From the NCBI GenBank assembly GCA_003162425.1, contig PMOK01000082.1, positions 3,262 to 67,261 of the forward strand: a stretch of DNA of 64,000 bases, in the 5' to 3' direction. The DNA comes from Bryobacterales bacterium (GTDB taxonomy: Bacteria > Acidobacteriota > Terriglobia > Bryobacterales > Bryobacteraceae). The position numbers and the translations under genes are program-made. Under the pieces are notes generated by a model that saw nothing but the letters and a program-made list of their open reading frames with translations, did no database searches and was not told the origin of the DNA. Shown piece after piece: positions 25,951 through 34,524 of this stretch. Each line of letters starts with the position of its first letter. Position 1 is the stretch's first letter.

Positions 25951-25956
25951 TATAGT
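25951..25956 (+). promoter_or_regulatory. -10 box just before the octahaem cytochrome gene
   Basis: TATAGT ends 7 bp before ATG 25964, so transcription would begin at or next to the start codon (leaderless). No good -35 box is visible. Confidence 0.4.
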
Positions 25957-25963
25957 TTTCAGC

Positions 25964-28174
25964 ATGGACCTGCGGCGAGTTCCCGCTCGGAGGGTTAGCG
26001 ATCATGCAGCGCTCCGTTGGCTCGCCGCCTTGTCGTTCTTCATCGCCGCTGGTGGAAGTAGAAGCGGGTTCGCCCAGGAGTTAGACACAGCCATTCGGCA
26101 GCAGGGCGAAAGCCGTTTCACGGTGATGGATGAGGTACGGGATTCACAGGAGCGAACCGCTTATCTCAAGCTCTATCGCAAGAAGAAGCCCGAAGAGAGG
26201 CACAGTTTGGCGGAGCGTTTCATTGAGACGTATCCGCAATCGTGGCTTCTGGGGCACGCTTATGAGGCGGCCGCTAAAGCGTCCATCGATCTCGGCTCCT
26301 ATGACCGAGCTATCCAAGAGGCAAAGCAATCTTTACGTTTGTTTCCTGAGAATCCCCTCTTACTGGTTCCGTTGGCGAACGTTGCGGCGCAACAAGGATT
26401 GATGCCTCTCGCCGAGAGGACGGCCAAAGATGCCTTGGAGTATCTGGATGAATTCGGGCCGCCGGCTGGTACGAAGCGGAAGGCCTGGCCGGAGCTGAGG
26501 GACAAACTGAAGGCATCGGCCCGCTTCGCGCTGGGCAGAGTATACGCCAGCGAGGGTCTCGCCGCCTCGGGCTCGTCAAGGCGCGCTCTTCAGTTGAAGT
26601 CGTTCGACGAACTGACAACGGCATTGCAGTTGAACCGGAACGATGCGGAGATCTACTACTTGCGAGGCGTTGTGGAGGAGGCTCTGGGCCGGTCGGCTGA
26701 CGCCGCGTCAGACTATGCCGAAGCGGCCCGGCTAGGACACAATCTGCAGGAGACGGCGGCGAAATCGTTGCGGCGCATTTACGCCGCCGACCGAAGGCGC
26801 AACGGAGCAACGATTTCGATTCACCCGGGACCAGGAGACGACTCCGGCTTCAACAAATTTCTGGCTGGCCTGCCACCGCCCAAGATTCCAGCAGCGGAGA
26901 ATCGCACCAGTGCCACGGAGGGGGAACCGGGGCCGTACGCAGGGTCATCGTCCTGCGCCCCTTGCCACGGGCGTGAATACGAGTCGTGGCGGCAGACTGG
27001 TATGTCGCGCATGTTGCGTCCGTACAAAGCCGAGAACATCATGGGCGATTTCAGTCCCGGCACCCAGTATCGAGGCGACGATGGCGCAGTCATTCGTTTG
27101 GGTAACGACGGCCGGCCTTTCTTCGAGATGTCCGCGAGTGACGGGCACCTTGCGAAGTATCATGTCGACTTCACCATCGGCTCGAAATGGCAACAAGGGT
27201 ATGTAACGCGGCTCCCCGACGGTCGAATGCAGGTGCTTCCCATTGAATACAACAAGATTCATGGCCAATGGGTGAACTATTGGAAATGGATTGACCCGCC
27301 ATCGAGCGATCGCGCCGACATAAGTAAGTTTCCGCGGCTGCTTCCGGCCACTAACTACCAGCTGAATTGCGCCATGTGCCATACCAGTCGGTTGCGAGCG
27401 GCGTCCACTCTAGAAGAAAGCATGATGCAAGCTCGGTTTCAGGAAGCCGGCATCGACTGCGAAATGTGTCACGGTCCCTCAAAGCAGCACGTCGACCGGA
27501 TGCAGCGGGAAAACCGGAATTACTCGATAGATTCGACAGGCACAGACGGGTTAGCGGCCCCGGTGAACTTCCAAAAGACGAAAAATAGGGAAGAAATAAA
27601 GGTTTGTGCGCAATGCCACCGTCAATCGGCGGAAAGAGAAGCTAGTGTGCATAATGAACTGAATTACTCGTCAACCGGACCGAGCTTTCTCTTGCCCAGT
27701 GTAAGCCGCAACTACCCGGAGTTCCTGCGGCGCGCTTTCTATAAGGACGGGCGGTTCCGGGAAACGACATTCATTGTCGAAGCGTTCACCCGCTCAGCTT
27801 GCTATCGCCAGGGCACGGCGCGCTGCTCCAGTTGCCATGATCCGCATCCGGTGGACGCCGCCACGAATCCCGCATCGCTCAAGTTCCTGGATCATCCCGA
27901 TCAGCGGTGCTTGCAATGTCATGAAAAGTTCCAGAATAGTCCGGAACGACATACCCATCACGCTGCCAGCTCGGAAGGAAGCAGGTGCGAGGCATGCCAC
28001 ATGCCGCGCATCATGAACAGTGTCATGTTCGAAGCCCGTTCTCACGAGATCGATGACCTTCCGGACGCCGGTATGACAGCGCGATTTGGACAGAAGGATA
28101 GCCCCAATGCGTGCCTCCTCTGCCACACCGAAAAGGACACGGCCTGGGTTTCCGATAAGCTGGCGCATTGGTGA
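25964..28174 (+). CDS. Octahaem c-type cytochrome with N-terminal TPR region
   Basis: Exported multihaem protein. From ATG 25964 the product begins MDLRRVPARR with a signal segment (LRWLAALSFFIAAGGSRSGFA). TPR-like helical repeats cover about residues 55-270, and eight CXXCH sites follow (CAPCH, CAMCH, CEMCH, CAQCH, CSSCH, CLQCH, CEACH, CLLCH). The order, TPR first and haems last, is the reverse of the other two cytochromes in the island. About 736 residues. The track start 25880 is rejected because it lacks the signal peptide. The stop overlaps the CRTAC1 gene start (GTGA), so the two are coupled and probably act together outside the inner membrane. Redox partner unknown. Confidence 0.88.
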   Translation: MDLRRVPARRVSDHAALRWLAALSFFIAAGGSRSGFAQELDTAIRQQGESRFTVMDEVRDSQERTAYLKLYRKKKPEERHSLAERFIETYPQSWLLGHAYEAAAKASIDLGSYDRAIQEAKQSLRLFPENPLLLVPLANVAAQQGLMPLAERTAKDALEYLDEFGPPAGTKRKAWPELRDKLKASARFALGRVYASEGLAASGSSRRALQLKSFDELTTALQLNRNDAEIYYLRGVVEEALGRSADAASDYAEAARLGHNLQETAAKSLRRIYAADRRRNGATISIHPGPGDDSGFNKFLAGLPPPKIPAAENRTSATEGEPGPYAGSSSCAPCHGREYESWRQTGMSRMLRPYKAENIMGDFSPGTQYRGDDGAVIRLGNDGRPFFEMSASDGHLAKYHVDFTIGSKWQQGYVTRLPDGRMQVLPIEYNKIHGQWVNYWKWIDPPSSDRADISKFPRLLPATNYQLNCAMCHTSRLRAASTLEESMMQARFQEAGIDCEMCHGPSKQHVDRMQRENRNYSIDSTGTDGLAAPVNFQKTKNREEIKVCAQCHRQSAEREASVHNELNYSSTGPSFLLPSVSRNYPEFLRRAFYKDGRFRETTFIVEAFTRSACYRQGTARCSSCHDPHPVDAATNPASLKFLDHPDQRCLQCHEKFQNSPERHTHHAASSEGSRCEACHMPRIMNSVMFEARSHEIDDLPDAGMTARFGQKDSPNACLLCHTEKDTAWVSDKLAHW

Positions 28175-29859
28175 CCGATTTGCTGTTGAACAAGAAAGGG
28201 CCGGCAGGTCTCGCACTCGTCGCACTGGTTGCGCTCGCTGCGGCCTCCGCCGACCATTCCAACCGATTCGACGACGTGACGGGCCGGACCGGCATTCACT
28301 TCGTGAACCAAGCCAGCCATACCTCGCACAAGTACCTGCCGGAAACGATGGTCGGTGGGGTTGCGCTGTTCGACTACGACAACGACGGCCTACTCGACAT
28401 TTTCTTCGTCAATGGGGCGGCCCTGGCCGATCCGGTGCCCGCAGGTGCGCATCCCGACAAGTCGGCCCCCAAGTATTGGAACCGGCTCTATCGCAACAAC
28501 GGCGACGGCTCATTTACTGACGTCACCGAACAGGCCGGCCTCCAGGGCGATGGCTTTGGAATGGGTGTCGCGGTCGCCGACTTCGATAACGACGGTTACG
28601 AAGACCTGTACGTAACGAATGTCGGAAAGAACATCCTTTACCACAACAACGGCGATGGAACGTTCACCGACGTAACCGCTGCGGCCGGCGTCGGCGGCAG
28701 CGGTTGGTCCGCCGGTGCTGTGTTTGTCGACTACGACCGGGATGGCCTGCTGGATCTGTTCGTCTCGCGTTACTTGACGTGGGACTTCTCCAAGGACGTT
28801 TTCTGCGGAGTGGCGAAGCCAGGCGGACGCGGCTATTGCCATCCAGATCTGTTTCCACCAATTACGCACCTTCTGTTTCATAATGAAGGCCACGGCCATT
28901 TTCGAGATGTCTCGGACGACAGTGGTGTATCGAAGTTCCCCGGCAAGGGGCTCGGCGTGGCGATCAACGATTACGATCGGGACGGGTGGCCGGACATCGC
29001 TGTCGCCAATGACTCGGTTCCCGAGCAACTCTTCCACAATCTGCACAACGGTAAGTTTGAAGAGGTCGGATTGACCGCGGGCATCGCCTATGACGAAAAC
29101 GGAGCCGCATTCTCCGGGATGGGCATTGACTTCGCCGATTACGACAACGATGGGTGGCCGGATATCGTTATCGATTCACTCGCCAAGCAAAAGTACGCGC
29201 TGTTTCACAATCACGAAGACCACTTTGAATATGTATCCGGGCCGGCGGGGCTTTCGGCTGCGAGCGTTAATCACTCTGCCTGGGGCATGAAGTTCATCGA
29301 CTATGACAATGACGGAGCAAAGGACCTGTTCTTCGGGCAGGGCCACGTGATGGACAATATCGAGACGACCCAGCCAGATGTGCGGTACCTGGAGGCCCCC
29401 ATGTTGTTGCGGAACGTAGCAAACCAGTTCGTGGATGTTTCGAAGCAGAGCGGCGAAGTGTTTCAGAAGGCCTTGGCCGCACGCGGCGTCGCGTTTGGCG
29501 ATTTTAACAACGACGGTTTTGTCGATATTGTTATCAACTGCAACGATCGGCCGCCAGTGATTCTGGAGAACACAGGAAACAGGAACCACTGGCTGATCGT
29601 GAACACCGTTGGGACGAAGAGCAACCGGGACGGCATCGGAGCCCAATTGCGGATCGTTACGGACGACGGTAAGCACCAGTTTGCCGTCGTGACGACCGCG
29701 TCAAGTTATTTGTCCGCCAGCGACAAGCGCGTCTATTTCGGATTAGGAAAAGCGTTGATCGTGAAAGAACTCGAGGTCGACTGGCCGAGCGGGCTCGTCG
29801 ATCGGTACCACAATCTCAAAGCCGATGAGATCTTCGTCGCCCGCGAACGGATACCCTAA
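28171..29859 (+). CDS. CRTAC1-type FG-GAP/ASPIC-UnbV protein
   Basis: Secreted beta-propeller protein. After a hydrophobic signal (LALVALVALAAASA) there are at least seven calcium-binding FG-GAP repeats with D-x-D-x-DG motifs (DYDNDGLLD, DFDNDGYED, DYDRDGLLD, DYDRDGWPD, DYDNDGWPD, DYDNDGAKD, DFNNDGFVD). A C-terminal ASPIC/UnbV domain follows (SNRDGIGAQLRI to YFGLGKALIVKELEVDWPSG). Biochemical role of this family in bacteria is not established. The start is GTG 28171 (GTGA overlap with the cytochrome stop) rather than the track's TTG 28168. About 562 residues. Confidence 0.9.
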   Translation: MTDLLLNKKGPAGLALVALVALAAASADHSNRFDDVTGRTGIHFVNQASHTSHKYLPETMVGGVALFDYDNDGLLDIFFVNGAALADPVPAGAHPDKSAPKYWNRLYRNNGDGSFTDVTEQAGLQGDGFGMGVAVADFDNDGYEDLYVTNVGKNILYHNNGDGTFTDVTAAAGVGGSGWSAGAVFVDYDRDGLLDLFVSRYLTWDFSKDVFCGVAKPGGRGYCHPDLFPPITHLLFHNEGHGHFRDVSDDSGVSKFPGKGLGVAINDYDRDGWPDIAVANDSVPEQLFHNLHNGKFEEVGLTAGIAYDENGAAFSGMGIDFADYDNDGWPDIVIDSLAKQKYALFHNHEDHFEYVSGPAGLSAASVNHSAWGMKFIDYDNDGAKDLFFGQGHVMDNIETTQPDVRYLEAPMLLRNVANQFVDVSKQSGEVFQKALAARGVAFGDFNNDGFVDIVINCNDRPPVILENTGNRNHWLIVNTVGTKSNRDGIGAQLRIVTDDGKHQFAVVTTASSYLSASDKRVYFGLGKALIVKELEVDWPSGLVDRYHNLKADEIFVARERIP

Positions 29860-29904
29860 CGGATTTCGCGGGATCTTCCATATAATCGAGGTTCTGCACT
29901 GTCC

Positions 29905-31536
29905 ATGAGACGCTACCGCTTTTTGTTCTGGATGGGGGTTGCCGCAAATGCACTGGCGGCGCCACCGGAGGCTCGCTACACGGGTTCGAAAACCTGCTAC
30001 GGTTGCCATGCAGAGATCTATCGCTCCTTTGCGAAGACTGACATGGCACGTTCGATGCGTCCTGCTTCCGAATTAGATAAAGCGAGTGTTCCTGGAGAGG
30101 CCATGGTAGCCGTGCCAGGGACCAATCGAACGTTGCGAGTTGTGGGGGATCGCACCGGCTGGCGGCAAAGCGAGAGTGAGCCAAACCTGTTTGAAGACGA
30201 GCACCGTCTTGATTACATTGTCGGTTCGGGAAGTAATGGTCTGACCTTTCTCATTCGACGGGGCAACTACCTGTTTGAAGCGCCGCTATCTTACTACTCA
30301 AAACCAAATAAGTGGGACTTGTCTCCCGGCTATGAATTCGCAGATTATGGTTTCTCGCGCCAGGCACCCGAGGGGTGCATCCTTTGTCACAGCGGCCGCG
30401 CCCAGCCGGTACTGGATCATCCGGGCGCCTACCGCGATCCGCCGTTTCAGGAATTAGCGATTGGCTGCGAGAATTGCCACGGACCCGGCCAGGCGCATGC
30501 GCACGATCCCAAGCGCCGCGGGAATATTGTGAACCCGGCGAAACTGTCTCCGCGGCTGGCTGAAAACATATGCATGAGCTGTCACCAAACAGGTGACGCC
30601 CGGGTATTGCAACCCGGCAAGACGTATCAGGACTTCCGCCCGGGGCAATGGCTCTTCGACACCGTCGCCATTCTCAAAGTTCCTCCAAACAGCGAAGAAA
30701 GACACGAGCAGGATCTGCTGGAGCACAATGCCGCCATGCAAGCGAGCCGCTGTTTTACTCAAAGCGGCGGCAAACTGAGTTGTCTCACCTGTCACGACCC
30801 CCACGTCCAACCGCCGGAGGCCGAGGCCTCAACATACTTCAAAGCGAAGTGTCTCACCTGCCATACCGAGCGGAGTTGTAGACTATCCTTGGCGGTGCGC
30901 CAGAGCCGCGCGGACAATTGCGTTGGCTGCCATATGCCCAAGCGCAGCGTTGCAGTAATCTCGCACTCCGCGTTGACTAATCACCGCATTCCCGCGCGCC
31001 CTGACCAACCGCTGCCGCCTTGGAAGCCGACTGCCGGCAGCGATCTTCTAATCGTCAACCAGCCCGAAGGGAGGTCAAGCCCGCTTTCCGACATCGCTTT
31101 GTTACGCGCGTATAACGACTTGGTTGGCCGGTCGCCGGAGTACCAAAGCAGGTATCTTGCCCTGCTGGATAAGTTGGGCCATTCCGAAGGTGACAATCCG
31201 TATGTCCAGGCAGCCCTGGCACACCAGGCGCTCGCCGAGGGCAGGAACGAGGAGGCCCTGGTTCATCTGGCAACGGGAGTCCGCTTAGGCGAAGCGGCCG
31301 TCTATGAGGATATGGCCATAGCTCTGGCTAATCTCGGCCGCGACGACGAGGCCATTCCCGCTTTCTTGAAGGGAATCGATATCGATCCGTATCGGGCGGA
31401 ATCGCGGAAGCGCCTGATTCTTGAATACGTCAAGCTGAAACATTACACTGAGGCTAGACGCGCCATGGAAGAGTATGTCGGGCTGTTTCCCGGGGACACA
31501 TTCATGCGCGGTCTCCTCGCTCGGGTTTCAAATTGA
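29905..31536 (+). CDS. Heptahaem c-type cytochrome with C-terminal TPR region
   Basis: Signal peptide MRRYRFLFWMGVAANALA, then seven CXXCH sites (CYGCH, CILCH, CENCH, CMSCH, CLTCH, CLTCH, CVGCH) within residues 32-340. About 150 residues of TPR-like helices end the protein. The haem region reads like the cytochrome at 17207 (CENCHGPG, CLTCHDPH, CVGCHMP in the same order), so the two are paralogues; here the PPIase-like part is absent. A TATAAT box lies at 29881-29886, 18 bp before the ATG, in the 45-bp gap after the CRTAC1 gene. The next gene starts at the base after its stop. Periplasmic electron transfer is likely. Confidence 0.9.
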   Translation: MRRYRFLFWMGVAANALAAPPEARYTGSKTCYGCHAEIYRSFAKTDMARSMRPASELDKASVPGEAMVAVPGTNRTLRVVGDRTGWRQSESEPNLFEDEHRLDYIVGSGSNGLTFLIRRGNYLFEAPLSYYSKPNKWDLSPGYEFADYGFSRQAPEGCILCHSGRAQPVLDHPGAYRDPPFQELAIGCENCHGPGQAHAHDPKRRGNIVNPAKLSPRLAENICMSCHQTGDARVLQPGKTYQDFRPGQWLFDTVAILKVPPNSEERHEQDLLEHNAAMQASRCFTQSGGKLSCLTCHDPHVQPPEAEASTYFKAKCLTCHTERSCRLSLAVRQSRADNCVGCHMPKRSVAVISHSALTNHRIPARPDQPLPPWKPTAGSDLLIVNQPEGRSSPLSDIALLRAYNDLVGRSPEYQSRYLALLDKLGHSEGDNPYVQAALAHQALAEGRNEEALVHLATGVRLGEAAVYEDMAIALANLGRDDEAIPAFLKGIDIDPYRAESRKRLILEYVKLKHYTEARRAMEEYVGLFPGDTFMRGLLARVSN

Positions 31537-34086
31537 ATGTGGCTTAGACCTTCGCTATTTCTCCTCACGTTCATTTCTGCGCGATCGGGTTTTGCCGCCG
31601 AATGCATCCGTCCGTCTGATCTCGATAGCGAGATTAAAGCGAAGCCCTCTGCGGATGCCTACAACGCGTTAGGCGGTTGGTTCGCGGAGCACCGGCAACC
31701 AGCGTGCGCGGTGTCAGCCTTCACTGAGGCCGCCAAGTTAGACCCGGCGTCGTTTCCCAGTCACTTCAATCTTGGCCTTGCCCTTTTGCAATTCAACCAG
31801 CCTGGGCGAGCGGTGTCCGCTTTGCGAGTGGCCGTGAAGCTGAAGCCATCCGATGCACCGGCGCACGGAGCACTGGGAGTCGCGTTGCAGGAGTCGGGCC
31901 AGTTGGACGAGGCCGAATCTCAACTGGAAGCCGCGCTCGCCATCGATTCGCAGTCAGCCTATTTGCTCGATCATTTAGCCCAAGCCTATGCGGCCCAACG
32001 CCGGTTTGCTGCCGCCATCGAGAAGTGGACGGTAGCGGCCCGGCTTTCTCCGTCCGATTCGGACATCAAGATTGAGTTGGCGGTCGCGTATGCGCAAAAC
32101 AAGGACTCCGCACGAGCGATCGACATTCTCAAAATCCTGGTCCAGGCCGCCCCGAATCTGGCGAACGCTCACTTCAACCTCGCAACAATCTACGCCGGCG
32201 ATAAACGGTTTCAAGAAGCTGCCGATGAATATGCGGCAGCGCTGAAGCTGGAGCCGGACAACGACGTGACCCGCCTGGCGCTCGCAAAAGCGTACGCCGA
32301 ATCCGCCAACTATCAAGAAGCGCTCGCGGCGGCCAGTGACTATGTGAAGCGGAAGCCGGCGGATTGGGAAGGGCACTATATCCTCGGGAGCGCGTACCGT
32401 GGTCTTGGCCGATACGTGGAGGCTGAGCGAGAACTCACCCAAGCGTCACGAAAGGGCTCCACCGAATACGGCGTGCAGTACCAGTTAGGCTTTGTGCTGG
32501 CGCGCGAAGAAAAGCCGCAGGAGGCCCTTCCCCACCTGCGGAAGGCGCTGGAACTGCGGCCCGATTCGGCGGAGACGCACTTTCAGCTGGCCAATGTCCT
32601 AAAGGCCTTGCAAAGGACCGAGGAGTCCCAAAAAGAGCTGGAGATCTTCCGCAACTCGAAGCAGCGAGGAGTGGAAGAAAGCATGGCCCAGGCAGCCGGG
32701 GGCGGCGCGAACCAGCTTCTGCTGAACGGGGATGCGGCGCAGGCGGCGGCAAAATACCGCGAGGCATTGGAGCACGATCCCAACGATGCGAAAACCTGGT
32801 TCAATCTTTCCATCGCTCTGGATGAAATGAAAAATAAGCCCGGGCAGCGACAGGCCCTCGAGAAGGCCGTCTCACTCGATCCGAAGCTCACGTTGGCGCA
32901 GAACCAGCTGGGCCTGCTCGATGCGGCGGAGGGCAGAACCGCCGCAGCGGAAAAACACTTCAAAAAGGCGATTGAAGAAGATCCACAGTTTGCCGATGCC
33001 CAGAGCAACCTTGGCGTACTGTACGGTGGCATGGGCCGTCTTCACGACGCCGAAGTGTTGTTTCGCAAGGCGACCGAAAACAACCCACGGCTGCCGGAGG
33101 CGTTCTTGAATCTCGGCTTGATTGAGGCGAGTCAGTCCCGGTTCGCGGACGCGGCACGCGATCTCGAAAAGACTCTCGATATCGATCCGAAAAATGCAAA
33201 AGCCCTCACGGCGCTCGGCATGCTTCAGAAGAAGCTCGATCGTGGAGCCGACAGCGTGGCGATCTTACAACGTGCTGCCGATTTGCAGCCCAACTCTCCA
33301 GAGGCTCATTTGAACCTCGGCATCGCGCTGGCAGATAACTATCGCAGCGACGTAGCGCTCGAAGAGTTCCGAAGAGCTGTCCAGTTAGCCCCGGGCAGTG
33401 CGGCGCCGCACTATAACCTGGGCCGAGCCTACTACGATTTGCGCCACTTTGACGAGGCTGTGGCTGAGTTGAAGACTGCCTGCCAGCTGGCGCCGTCCTA
33501 CCCCTCGGCACTTTATTTTCTCGGCTTGAACGAGAGCAAATTAACTCACTATGATGAAGCTGTGGCTGCGCTCGAAAAGTTGATCGCATTGCAGCCCAGG
33601 AATGCCGACGCTTTGTTCCTGCTGGGGCAAAGCTTCCAGAAACTCAACAAGACCGAGGAGGCGATCGAGGCTTGGAAGAAGGCTGGCGAAATCGACCCTA
33701 GCGGTACGGAAGTTCTCTACAACCTGTCGCGAGCTCTCTTAAAAACGAATCCGGCCAAAGCGAAGGAATACCGTGACCGGCTGGTCGCCCTGCAGCAGCA
33801 AAAGCAACTCTTGACGGAGGCGGACACCTTAGGAAACTTCGCTCTTGCCTCCGCAAAACGAGGCGACTATTCGCAGGCGGTTTCCCAATTTCACGAGGCT
33901 CTCGATCAGTGTGGAGATTGTCCGTCGAAAGCGGATCTCCACAAAGATTTAGGCTTGATTGAGTGCAAGTCTGGCGACATCGACAACGGAGAAAAGGATC
34001 TCCAGATCGCCAAGTCGCTCAAGCCTCACGATGTTGACATTCAAAAAGCGCTCGATATCATTGCCGCGACTCGACGCCCCAAGTGA
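31537..34086 (+). CDS. Large secreted TPR protein
   Basis: 849 residues made almost entirely of about twenty tetratricopeptide repeats (for example NLGLALLQFNQPGRAVSALR and AHGALGVALQESGQLDEAE) behind a short signal peptide (SLFLLTFISARSGFA). TPR superhelices are scaffolds, so it probably holds the cytochrome/CRTAC1 partners together or binds a target polypeptide. It begins at the base following the cytochrome stop codon, so the genes from 25964 to 34086 are very likely one operon. No catalytic domain seen. Confidence 0.9.
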   Translation: MWLRPSLFLLTFISARSGFAAECIRPSDLDSEIKAKPSADAYNALGGWFAEHRQPACAVSAFTEAAKLDPASFPSHFNLGLALLQFNQPGRAVSALRVAVKLKPSDAPAHGALGVALQESGQLDEAESQLEAALAIDSQSAYLLDHLAQAYAAQRRFAAAIEKWTVAARLSPSDSDIKIELAVAYAQNKDSARAIDILKILVQAAPNLANAHFNLATIYAGDKRFQEAADEYAAALKLEPDNDVTRLALAKAYAESANYQEALAAASDYVKRKPADWEGHYILGSAYRGLGRYVEAERELTQASRKGSTEYGVQYQLGFVLAREEKPQEALPHLRKALELRPDSAETHFQLANVLKALQRTEESQKELEIFRNSKQRGVEESMAQAAGGGANQLLLNGDAAQAAAKYREALEHDPNDAKTWFNLSIALDEMKNKPGQRQALEKAVSLDPKLTLAQNQLGLLDAAEGRTAAAEKHFKKAIEEDPQFADAQSNLGVLYGGMGRLHDAEVLFRKATENNPRLPEAFLNLGLIEASQSRFADAARDLEKTLDIDPKNAKALTALGMLQKKLDRGADSVAILQRAADLQPNSPEAHLNLGIALADNYRSDVALEEFRRAVQLAPGSAAPHYNLGRAYYDLRHFDEAVAELKTACQLAPSYPSALYFLGLNESKLTHYDEAVAALEKLIALQPRNADALFLLGQSFQKLNKTEEAIEAWKKAGEIDPSGTEVLYNLSRALLKTNPAKAKEYRDRLVALQQQKQLLTEADTLGNFALASAKRGDYSQAVSQFHEALDQCGDCPSKADLHKDLGLIECKSGDIDNGEKDLQIAKSLKPHDVDIQKALDIIAATRRPK

Positions 34087-34179
34087 AGCTTTTTTTCCGC
34101 AGTGCGGGGACCGCCCTCTCCCTCCCTTCTCGCGTTGCTCACTTTATGTCCGCAATCGGAGCACACATTGCCATTCCGG

Positions 34180-34213
34180 CGAATTACAAAGTAGCCCATA
34201 TTACACTAATTCG
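34180..34213. promoter_or_regulatory. Inverted repeat CGAATTA-N20-TAATTCG
   Basis: Perfect 7-bp half-sites separated by 20 bp (centres about 27 bp apart) lie 83 bp upstream of the -35 box of the TonB-receptor promoter. A possible activator or repressor site. Confidence 0.4.
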
Positions 34214-34295
34214 TTTAATTCTCTTCTAACGAGAGCCGTTACACTTTGGAAAAGGCAACTTCCCTTTTTCCTGTCAGTTTGCGTAAATTTTCTTC

Positions 34296-34324
34296 TTGAC
34301 AGTCACCCGGACCACTAATACAAT
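34296..34324 (+). promoter_or_regulatory. Sigma-70 promoter of the TonB receptor gene
   Basis: TTGACA, 17 bp, TACAAT: near-consensus housekeeping promoter. It leaves a leader of about 195 nt before ATG 34525, containing a GC-rich hairpin near 34396-34420. The receptor is therefore transcribed separately from the upstream operon. Confidence 0.8.
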
Positions 34325-34524
34325 TCCACTATTGGTTTAACGCTACTTGGTCGGTGAACTCATTTTCCGCACAAATTGACGGATAGGTACTCCGCCGCCG
34401 GACTCCTTCGGGGAGCCCCGGTGGAAAGAAGTATTTTGCAAGAAACGCGGTCGCTGTACGAAGTTCTTACAGAAGCAAGCGTCACTGCCAGCGTTTGGCA
34501 GCAAAAGGGGTCCAAGTTAAGCCT

